A DNA stretch of 64,000 nucleotides from Pseudoxanthomonas yeongjuensis (lineage in GTDB: Bacteria > Pseudomonadota > Gammaproteobacteria > Xanthomonadales > Xanthomonadaceae): NCBI RefSeq assembly GCF_010093345.1, contig NZ_PDWT01000002.1:546843-610842 (forward strand), given 5' to 3'. The first letter of the stretch is position 1. Every line of letters starts with the position of its first letter. The notes below the pieces were generated by a model. It saw only the letters and a list, made by a program, of their open reading frames with translations. It had not been told where the DNA came from and did no database searches. The position numbers and the translations under genes are program-made. This document shows, piece after piece, positions 57,675 to 64,000 of this stretch.

Positions 57675-59528
57675 CTAATCAACGCCTACGCGGAACACGT
57701 TGCCGCGATAGCTGCCCTGGAAGCGGTCGATTCCCTTGCCGCTGCGTTGCCGGACCTCGGCATCGAGCCGGCCGAAACCGGCGTCGCTGCGCTTGTAGGC
57801 GTAAATGCGGCCCAGGTCGATGGTGCGCGCTTCGCCGGCGCCATGAACTTGCGAGGGGTGGTAACCACCATGCAGTACGGCCAGCACCTTCGCGCCCGGT
57901 TCCGGTTTGACGATCCAGTTCACCGGCTCGTAGGAAGTCAGCACCAGGATCACCGGTCGACCGCGCCTGACCATGACCTGCACGGTGCCGGGCGTGCGCA
58001 CGCTGCTGCCGGCGCCATGCACGGCGCCTTCGCCTTCGTACACGCCCACGGTTTCGATGAGGGCGTTCGCAGCCAGGGCGGCGAGGCCGCTGTCGGTAGC
58101 CCTGGCAGGTGAGGCCTGCGCCGCCACCGCGGCACGCCAGGCGGCCAGCGCCGCATCCGCCTCCTCGCCCGCGGCCGGCGACGGTTCCGTCTCGACCACC
58201 GGCAGTTGCCGCAGGTAGTCATCGGCGTCGATCGGCGCCTGGCTGGCCGGCAGCGCGTCCAGCAGGGTGAGCTTGAAGTCGTCGCGCAGCGCCAGGCGCC
58301 GCACCGACGGGATCCAGGTCAGGGTCGAGGACAGCCGCTTGCCGACCTGCGCCGGCGCCAGGGTGTGCTTGCGCCACGAATACAGCAGCGCCTGGTATTC
58401 GATGTCGTTCGCCGAGCGGTAATGGCCGAACAGGTAGAGGGTGTCCGGATCGGGCGTGGGCACGGTCATGCCGACCATCAGCGGAGCGAGTCCGGGCTTG
58501 CGCAGCTCCAGCGTGCGCAGGTCGATCAGGACCGGGCCGTTCTGCTGGCCGACGTAGGCGCTGCCATCGGCGGTGAGCTGGCCGCGCGACCAGTGGCCGA
58601 CCGCTTGCCCGGGTTCGGCTTCAAGGGCCAGCGTGGCTTTCCAGCCCTGCGCGTCCTGGGCCAGGTCGATCGCGGCGTGGCGGGTGAAGCCCAGCAGTGC
58701 GTAACGGCCGGGTACGGGCGTGGGCGCGACCGCGCCGATGCGGTCGAGGCTGGTGGGAATCGGGCTCTGGCGATCGTTGAGCAGGTCCAGGAACAGTGGC
58801 GCGCGCTCATCGTCGGGGACATACAGCGCGCCGGCCTGGCCGACCCAGAACAGGCGCTGGTCGCGCACGTTGTCCAGTCGCAGCAGCGGTTTCCCCTGTT
58901 CCAGGTCCAGCACGACCGTGGCCTGGTCCTGGTTGAGGCTGAGCAGGCGCCCGTTGTCGGAGATGTCCACCACGAAGCTGCGGCCCTCGCGCGCGATCTG
59001 CCGCAGGCGCTCGCCACTGCCGAGATCGAACACCTCGTGTTGCCCGGCCGTATGCAGTACGGCGATGCCGGCCTGGCGGGCGAAGCTGGCTTCCGATATG
59101 CGCTCGCTGGCGACCAGGTAGGGGGCGATCTTCTGCGTCGGGATCGGCCGCAGCGGCGGGGCGGCCAGCAACAGGCCGGCATGGCGAAGGCCGATCCATT
59201 GCGCGAGCGACCGGTCGAACTTCTCGAAGCATCCCGTGTCGCTCAACTGGTCGCGGATATGCGCCTCGCCCTGCAGCAATGAAGGCGAATAGCCATGCGC
59301 GCATTCCAGTGCCCGCATCTTCAGCCGGTCGTGGAATTCGTTGTCGATGCGCCCGGCATCGAAGGACTGGGCCCGTGCCGCTGCGTCGAAGGCCTGTTTG
59401 GCCTGGGTCGCCCTCTCGCTCAGCGGCACGGCGGCATTGATGCGGTCCTCCGGCGTACCAAACCACTGGCAGGCGGTGGTGGTGGACAACAGGCACGCCA
59501 GCGCCATGTACCTCATCAAGTTCGCCAT
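57675..59528 (-). CDS. Large lipoprotein with beta-propeller-like region
   Basis: A 617-residue lipoprotein. The N-terminus YMALACLLSTTTAC has a lipobox. Residues ~60-150 are helical; the middle (~170-420) alternates short strands in a propeller-like manner (FDLGSGERLRQIAREGRSFV; YVPDDERAPLFLDLLND). The C-terminal ~110 residues contain VLTSYEPVNWIVKPEPGAKV and GGYHPSQV, a domain pattern seen in other exported proteins of unknown function. The start ATG 59528 was chosen because the lipoprotein signal follows. Single gene. Confidence 0.7.
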   Translation of the reverse strand: MANLMRYMALACLLSTTTACQWFGTPEDRINAAVPLSERATQAKQAFDAAARAQSFDAGRIDNEFHDRLKMRALECAHGYSPSLLQGEAHIRDQLSDTGCFEKFDRSLAQWIGLRHAGLLLAAPPLRPIPTQKIAPYLVASERISEASFARQAGIAVLHTAGQHEVFDLGSGERLRQIAREGRSFVVDISDNGRLLSLNQDQATVVLDLEQGKPLLRLDNVRDQRLFWVGQAGALYVPDDERAPLFLDLLNDRQSPIPTSLDRIGAVAPTPVPGRYALLGFTRHAAIDLAQDAQGWKATLALEAEPGQAVGHWSRGQLTADGSAYVGQQNGPVLIDLRTLELRKPGLAPLMVGMTVPTPDPDTLYLFGHYRSANDIEYQALLYSWRKHTLAPAQVGKRLSSTLTWIPSVRRLALRDDFKLTLLDALPASQAPIDADDYLRQLPVVETEPSPAAGEEADAALAAWRAAVAAQASPARATDSGLAALAANALIETVGVYEGEGAVHGAGSSVRTPGTVQVMVRRGRPVILVLTSYEPVNWIVKPEPGAKVLAVLHGGYHPSQVHGAGEARTIDLGRIYAYKRSDAGFGRLDAEVRQRSGKGIDRFQGSYRGNVFRVGVD

Positions 59529-59745
59529 TCCCCTGCCTTGTGTGGTTTCGATTCGCGGCGAGATGTTAGCAGCAGGATCGGGATGGAGCCGGCCGGCATC
59601 AATCGAGGAAACCAGGAGTCGGCGGGTATGGCCCGGCCAAGCGAAGCGCAGCCGCGGCGGTTTACTGTCCGATGGAATTCCGTATTCCCGTTGGCATGAC
59701 CAGGCGCGACAGGCGCAAGGGGATCCACTCATCGCGAGGCGACCC

Positions 59746-60228
59746 ATGAAGAAACGCATTCCTTTCCTGCTGGCGATGCTGCTGGCCAGCGTATCCACGT
59801 CCGCCCAGGAAGCCATGCCCAGCGCCGCGCTGGAAGATGAGATCCGCGCGCTGGACCTGGCCCACGCCAGGGCGATCTTCGAAAGCGATGCCAAGGCGCT
59901 GGACGTGTTGATGGACGACGAGGTGACGGTGAACCATCCGACCGGCCGCATCGTCAAGGAGAAGAAGGAATTGCTCGACCTGATCCGGCAGGGCGTGATC
60001 CGCTACACCGCCTTCGAGCGTACGCCGGAACGCTTCCTGTTCTTCCCCGGCATGGTGGTGGTGATGGGCGGCGAAGTGGTGGTGCCCGCACCCGGCGCGC
60101 CGAACGCGGGCCAGCGCCTGCAGCGGCGCTACACCAACGCGTGGATGAAACGCGACGGCAAGTGGCGATTGGCCTTCCGCCACGCGAACAATGTCTGCCC
60201 GCCCAGGCCCGTGCCCGGGCAAACATAG
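59746..60228 (+). CDS. Exported NTF2-like (DUF4440) protein
   Basis: A 160-residue protein with signal peptide (IPFLLAMLLASVSTSAQ). The mature part follows the NTF2-like/SnoaL-type fold: an opening helix (LEDEIRALDLAHARAIFESD), DEVTVNHPTGRIVKEKKELL, and the closing strands RRYTNAWMKRDGKWRLAFRH. Such domains bind small ligands or are enzymes; function unknown. Confidence 0.8.
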   Translation: MKKRIPFLLAMLLASVSTSAQEAMPSAALEDEIRALDLAHARAIFESDAKALDVLMDDEVTVNHPTGRIVKEKKELLDLIRQGVIRYTAFERTPERFLFFPGMVVVMGGEVVVPAPGAPNAGQRLQRRYTNAWMKRDGKWRLAFRHANNVCPPRPVPGQT

Positions 60229-60427
60229 AACGGCCTGGGTCCGTCCGGGGAGCGGATCAGGGCGCTTTTTCCGCGTTCCCTGGTTCATGGCAAAGGCATT
60301 CCGATCCAGTGGCTCGCCTGGGACGGGGCCGCACCGTCTCCGGATCGCCATCCGCGTGCGGGCGTCCTTGAATGCAGCGTTCCAACTGCGGCGTCGACGC
60401 ATTTGCTGCGTTGCAGCACAATGCGTC

Positions 60428-61681
60428 ATGACCTCTGTTCCCCTTCGCAGTGCCGTCCCACACGACGTCACCGACCTGAGCCCGCGCCAGGTCGGCCTGA
60501 TCCTGTTCGCGCTGACACTGGGCGGTTTCGCCATCGGCACCAGCGAGTTCGCCAGCATGGGATTGATGCCGAACATGGTCGCGTCGCTGGGCGTGACCGA
60601 ACCGCAGGTGGGCCATCTGATCAGCGCCTACGCGCTGGGCGTGGTCGTCGGCGCGCCGCTGCTGGCGATCCTCGGCGCGGGCTGGAAGCGCAAGACCCTG
60701 CTGCTGTCGCTGATGGGCTTCTACGCGCTGGGCAACCTGGCCAGCGCATTGGGGCCGACCTATCACAGCATGATGCTGTTCCGCTTCATCGCCGGCCTGC
60801 CGCACGGCGCCTACTTCGGCGTGGCCGCGCTGACCGCGGTGGCGATCAGTCCGCCGCATCGGCGCGGACGCGCGGTCAGCATCGTCATGCTGGGTCTGAC
60901 CCTGGCGATCCTGATCGGCAATCCGCTGGCGACGTGGGCGGGGCAGAGGGTCGACTGGCGCTGGATCTATGCCGCGGTGGCGATCATCGCGGTCGTCACG
61001 GCCGCGCTGCTGGCGGTGTGGCTGCCGGCGCATGTCGATGGACCGAAGGCGAAACCGCTGGCCGGGCTGCGCGCGTTCAACCGCACGCCCGTGTGGCAGG
61101 CGCTGGGCATCGGCGCGATCGGTTTCGCCGGCATGTTCGCGGTCTTCAGTTACCTGGCGCCGACGATGCTGGAAGTGACGCAGGTGTCGGCGGCCTGGAT
61201 TCCGCTGGGCCTGGCCGGCTTCGGCGTGGGTGGGGTGATCGGCAACTTCGCCGGCGGCTGGTTGTTCGACCGCTTCAAGCTGCGCGGCGCGTGGGTGGTG
61301 CTGGCGTGGGCGGTCGTGGTGCTGCTGCTGTTCCCGTCGATGGCGCACAGCCTGCCGACGATCCTGCTGGCGACCGTGGCCATCGGCCTGATGGGTGCGT
61401 TGGGGCCGATCCTGCAATCGCACCTGATGGACGTGGCGGGCGATGCGCAGACCCTGGCCGCGGCCTCGCACCATGCCGCGTTCAACACCGCCAACGCACT
61501 GGGTCCGTGGCTGGGCGGCATGGCGATCACCGCCGGTTACGGCTGGACCTCGACCGGCTACGTCGGCGCCGCCACCGCGGTGGCCGGACTGATGATCTAC
61601 GTGTGGGCCAGCCGGACCGCACGGGCATCGGCGCGCACGCAAGCCGGGATGCCGGCGACCACCGTGGCCTGCGAGTCCTGA
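60428..61681 (+). CDS. MFS exporter of the AraJ/DHA1 type
   Basis: A 417-residue, 12-helix transporter. The family opening FALTLGGFAIGTSEFASMGL MPNMVASLGV is followed by HLISAYALGVVVGAPLLAIL, RFIAGLPHGAYFGVAALTAV and the second-half start WQALGIGAIGFAGMFAVFSY. AraJ-type carriers export sugars or drugs. The ATG 60428 precedes a normal N-terminus; the earlier in-frame region is not conserved. Confidence 0.88.
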   Translation: MTSVPLRSAVPHDVTDLSPRQVGLILFALTLGGFAIGTSEFASMGLMPNMVASLGVTEPQVGHLISAYALGVVVGAPLLAILGAGWKRKTLLLSLMGFYALGNLASALGPTYHSMMLFRFIAGLPHGAYFGVAALTAVAISPPHRRGRAVSIVMLGLTLAILIGNPLATWAGQRVDWRWIYAAVAIIAVVTAALLAVWLPAHVDGPKAKPLAGLRAFNRTPVWQALGIGAIGFAGMFAVFSYLAPTMLEVTQVSAAWIPLGLAGFGVGGVIGNFAGGWLFDRFKLRGAWVVLAWAVVVLLLFPSMAHSLPTILLATVAIGLMGALGPILQSHLMDVAGDAQTLAAASHHAAFNTANALGPWLGGMAITAGYGWTSTGYVGAATAVAGLMIYVWASRTARASARTQAGMPATTVACES

Positions 61682-61689
61682 CCGTCCGG

Positions 61690-61790
61690 CGTAGGAGCGA
61701 CGTGAGTCGCGAAGGCGAGTTCCACGGGCATTTCCTTCGCGACTCACGTCGCTCCTACAGCTGGACACGTCGCTCTTACAGCTGGGCGTT
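61690..61790. repeat. REP-like inverted repeat (GTAGGAGCGACGTGAGTCGC family)
   Basis: GTAGGAGCGACGTGAGTCGC at 61691; GCGACTCACGTCGCTCCTAC at right, then a partial third unit ACACGTCGCTCTTACAGC. Confidence 0.85.
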
Positions 61791-61885
61791 GGGACCGACG
61801 GACGATCATTCGAAGCGCGGAACGCCTTTGGCGGAGCCACGCGATGCCGGATGCGTGCGTGCCTGGTCCGGGAGCTGCTGTTCTT

Positions 61886-62560
61886 TCAATCGCCAATGCC
61901 GCGGGGCAGCGCCAGCCCGGATGCGCCCGCAACCACCTTGCGCACGCTCATGATCGCGGCCGCCGAGAGCGAACGGCTCGCCATCATCGCCGGGACCTTG
62001 CCGCCGATATCGGTCAATGACGCATAGGTCAGCCGCGTTCCCGTGCCGGTCGGCGTCATCACCCACTCGCCGCGCGAGCGCAATGCGATGCAATCGGGCA
62101 CCGGTTTCCTTCCGATGTAATCCAGGGACGCGAACCTCACCCGTATCTCGCCATTGGCGTGGGAATGCCGTTCGAAGCGCATGGAGTAGCAGCGTTCGCT
62201 GATCACCGGCGTGCTGAGCACGTCCGACCAGATCGTCGACTCGCGCCCGCGCTGGATGAAGGTACGGCTGATGTTCTTGTTGCTCTCCTCGAGATACTTT
62301 CCGAACAGGTAGTCGGCGATTGCCCCCGGCGAAGCGTCCAGCGACGTGCTGACCCGCAGTTCGTCGAAACGTTCGCCCGGAATGCGCCGGGTTTCCAGCC
62401 GGATGCCGTCCTTGTCGCTGGCGGTTCGCCATTGCTGGGCCTGCGCGCGAGCGGACAGGGACAGCGCGGCCGACAGCAACAGCAGGCAACCCAAGGCCCT
62501 GGCCACCCGTGACGGAAGGATTGCGGCCTGCGGCGCGACCCGATTGCGGAACAGAACCAT
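61886..62560 (-). CDS. Exported START-domain lipid-binding protein
   Basis: A 224-residue protein with signal peptide (LGCLLLLSAALSLSARAQAQ). The START fold is recognisable: QWRTASDKDGIRLETRRIPG, FDELRVSTSLDASPGAIADY, RTFIQRGRESTIWSDVLSTP, RGEWVMTPTGTGTRLTYASL and the C-terminal helix. Bacterial START proteins bind hydrophobic ligands; the ligand here is unknown. The ATG 62560 has AGGGGA upstream; a longer frame to 62836 has no protein-like content. Confidence 0.82.
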   Translation of the reverse strand: MVLFRNRVAPQAAILPSRVARALGCLLLLSAALSLSARAQAQQWRTASDKDGIRLETRRIPGERFDELRVSTSLDASPGAIADYLFGKYLEESNKNISRTFIQRGRESTIWSDVLSTPVISERCYSMRFERHSHANGEIRVRFASLDYIGRKPVPDCIALRSRGEWVMTPTGTGTRLTYASLTDIGGKVPAMMASRSLSAAAIMSVRKVVAGASGLALPRGIGD

Positions 62561-63172
62561 GTTGCCCAGTCCCCTGCGACGACCCGTCCGGGGAATTCGA
62601 TGCCCGTGCCATGACAGGGTCAAGACAGCGCGCGGATTGTGGCCCGCATGATCGCTGCCACGCAGCGCGGCATGTCTCCATGGGCGCATGGCAGGCCGGA
62701 GCCGGCTATCATCGGCATCGGGGACAGCCGCGGTCCGCGCGTACGGAGCCTTGCGGGATCGGGATGCGATGTATCCTCGTTCCACAACGGATAGGGACAT
62801 GGGCTGCAACGGCCGGGGGGCGTTGACATCAATCATTTCGATAATCGGCGTCGGCAGCCGCGCTGCGTTTGGCAGACCCTGGTGTTTCCCGCCGGTCCGT
62901 CGAGTCCGTCGAACGATGACCCGATTGCGTGGAAGCAGCGGCAGCGGACGGCATCGGACTACCTGTCCAAATCTGACGTGCCGTGCTTCCGGGAGCAGCG
63001 CGCTGGCGTGTCCGTGCGCTTGCCGCCAGGCCCGGATGTGCCATCGATGCGCGCCGCAATGTCATCAGCGCCTCACCACTCCCCGACCGCGACGTTCCCG
63101 GTCGCTTCTCCTTGTCCGCGTGCCGCGCCACGCGACGCCTGACCTTTCCATTTCCCGATCCGAGGACCGCCC
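62561..63172. other. Non-coding gap upstream of autotransporter
   Basis: About 600 bases in which I find no gene, palindrome or terminator that I would defend. The autotransporter promoter should lie near the right end. Confidence 0.5.
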
Positions 63173-63763
63173 GTGAACCATATCTATCGCCTTGTATTCA
63201 ATCGCGCCCTGGGCGTGGTCCAGGTCGTGTCCGAGCTGGCCAGCGCCAGCCCGGGTGGCCGCAACGCCGCGGCGACGCATGGCCTGCGGCGGACTCCGCT
63301 CGCGCTGGCCTGCGCCGGATTGCTGGGGGCGACCGGCTGGTTCGCTGCGTTGCCCGCAGCGGCGGCGACCTGCGTCCCGGACGCCACCCACATCTGCGGC
63401 ACCGACGGTGGCGCCGGGAGTGGCACGACGGGCGGCACAGGCAGCACTGCCGGCACCAATAACGGCGGCGCCGGGGGGGCGGGTTTCACCGATGGTGCAG
63501 ACGGCCAAGGGCCTGCCGGCAGCGCTGGAGCGGGTGGCCGGGTTATCGGCGACGGCGGTAGCGGCGGCAGTGGTGGCACCGGTGGTGGCAATGGTGGAAC
63601 TGGGCAGCTCGGCTACAACGGCGGTGGCGGCGGCGGCGGCGGCATCGCCAACGGCGGTCTCCGCGGGGGCGGGGGGGGGGGGGGCGCCCCCCAAGAACCA
63701 GGCGGCGGCGGGGGGGGGGGGGGGGGGGCCTCCCCTCCCGATGTGGGCCCCCCGCCCACCTGA
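63173..63763 (+). CDS. N-terminus of a type V autotransporter with extended signal peptide (ESPR)
   Basis: The opening MNHIYRLVFNRALGVVQVVS ELA is a classic ESPR, found on large autotransporters and two-partner-secretion proteins. A signal peptide (LALACAGLLGATGWFAALPA AAA) follows. The passenger starts with Gly/Ser/Thr/Asn-rich repeats (GTDGGAGSGTTGGTG; GSGGSGGTGGGNGGTG). The start is GTG at 63173. The frame is lost from ~63660 on, where G homopolymers suggest sequencing error; the true gene should continue beyond the window. The apparent stop at 63763 is not to be trusted. Confidence 0.75.
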   Translation: MNHIYRLVFNRALGVVQVVSELASASPGGRNAAATHGLRRTPLALACAGLLGATGWFAALPAAAATCVPDATHICGTDGGAGSGTTGGTGSTAGTNNGGAGGAGFTDGADGQGPAGSAGAGGRVIGDGGSGGSGGTGGGNGGTGQLGYNGGGGGGGGIANGGLRGGGGGGGAPQEPGGGGGGGGGASPPDVGPPPT

Positions 63764-64000
63764 CACCAGCGGCGCGGGGGGAAAAGGGGGCGGGGGGGGG
63801 GAGGGCCCGCCCCCCGCGCGGCCTAGACGTGGCGGGGGACACTGGAGGAGGCAGCCTACCCCCCCCCCGAGGGGGTGGACGGGGGGGGGGTGGACACGGG
63901 AGCTGAGACGCGCCGGGCAGTGTGTTATTCTCTCTTCTAATGCGAGAGCAAGAGAGAGAGGGGGAATTAGGTCAGGTGGTAGTGCATGATCAAATAGGAA
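63664..64000. other. Low-quality contig end rich in G/C homopolymers
   Basis: Runs of up to ten or more G or C repeat at 63664-63900, and after 63900 base composition changes abruptly. This looks like sequencing/assembly error in a Gly-rich coding region and end-of-contig noise, not biology. Confidence 0.75.

Noticed and set aside
62688..63176. A 162-residue protein upstream of the autotransporter
   Set aside because: No homologue pattern, no ribosome site, odd composition; probably chance.

Overview
The window is high-GC proteobacterial DNA that reads as a Lysobacteraceae/Xanthomonadaceae (Lysobacter/Luteimonas/Xanthomonas-like) chromosome. The evidence is the gene content (split B12-dependent ribonucleotide reductase with an H1-like Lys/Ala-rich protein, RarD, Prc, an XAC0095-like protein), groESL under both a sigma-32 promoter and a CIRCE operator, and many REP-type palindromes of several families in nearly every intergenic gap. 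Genus is inference. The last ~340 bases are rich in G homopolymers and look like a low-quality contig end.

Layout. 0-8 kb: 5' part of dsbD, an XRE regulator, groES-groEL, a decayed GT39-like glycosyltransferase pseudogene, and a large AsmA-like envelope protein. 8-19.6 kb: lipA, prc, an AraC-HTH/MGMT fusion, two EamA-type exporters, then a molybdenum hydroxylase cluster (2Fe-2S subunit, molybdopterin subunit, diheme lipoprotein cytochrome) facing divergently placed XdhC-like and MocA-like maturation genes. 19.6-25.6 kb: a MacAB-like ABC export operon (adaptor, ATPase, two different permeases) behind a winged-helix regulator/membrane-protein pair. 25.8-32.2 kb: M17 aminopeptidase, HAD phosphatase, AI-2E family permease, a yqjD/yqjE-like trio, and a Do-type periplasmic protease. 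32.4-36.6 kb: nrdJa, the H1-like gene, nrdJb.

36.65-45.65 kb is an accessory island with visibly lower GC than its flanks. It has no integrase or tRNA, and its small cassettes are separated by GGGGTCAGA-type palindromes. It carries two membrane proteins, a DUF3892 protein, a tightly coupled three-gene kinase cassette (small RNase-H-fold-like protein, soluble Hanks-type kinase, 55-residue basic protein, then a terminator), another membrane protein, a HEPN-motif protein, a phage-C4-like structured RNA ahead of an XAC0095-like gene, and a two-gene exported/membrane-anchored operon. The kinase cassette is the best candidate here for an undescribed system; a defence or regulatory role is inference.

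45.7-63.8 kb: FKBP isomerase, small exported proteins, a lipoprotein hydrolase, a CHMI-type tautomerase, a lipocalin-like gene broken by one in-frame amber codon divergent from a LysR gene, M28 aminopeptidase, a KgtP-type MFS symporter, a GFA protein, a TonB-like proline-rich protein, arginase-family and MBL-fold enzymes, a methyltransferase with an apparent CTG start next to a palindrome, a large lipoprotein, an NTF2-like protein, an AraJ-type MFS exporter, a START-domain protein, and the start of an ESPR-type autotransporter running into the contig end.
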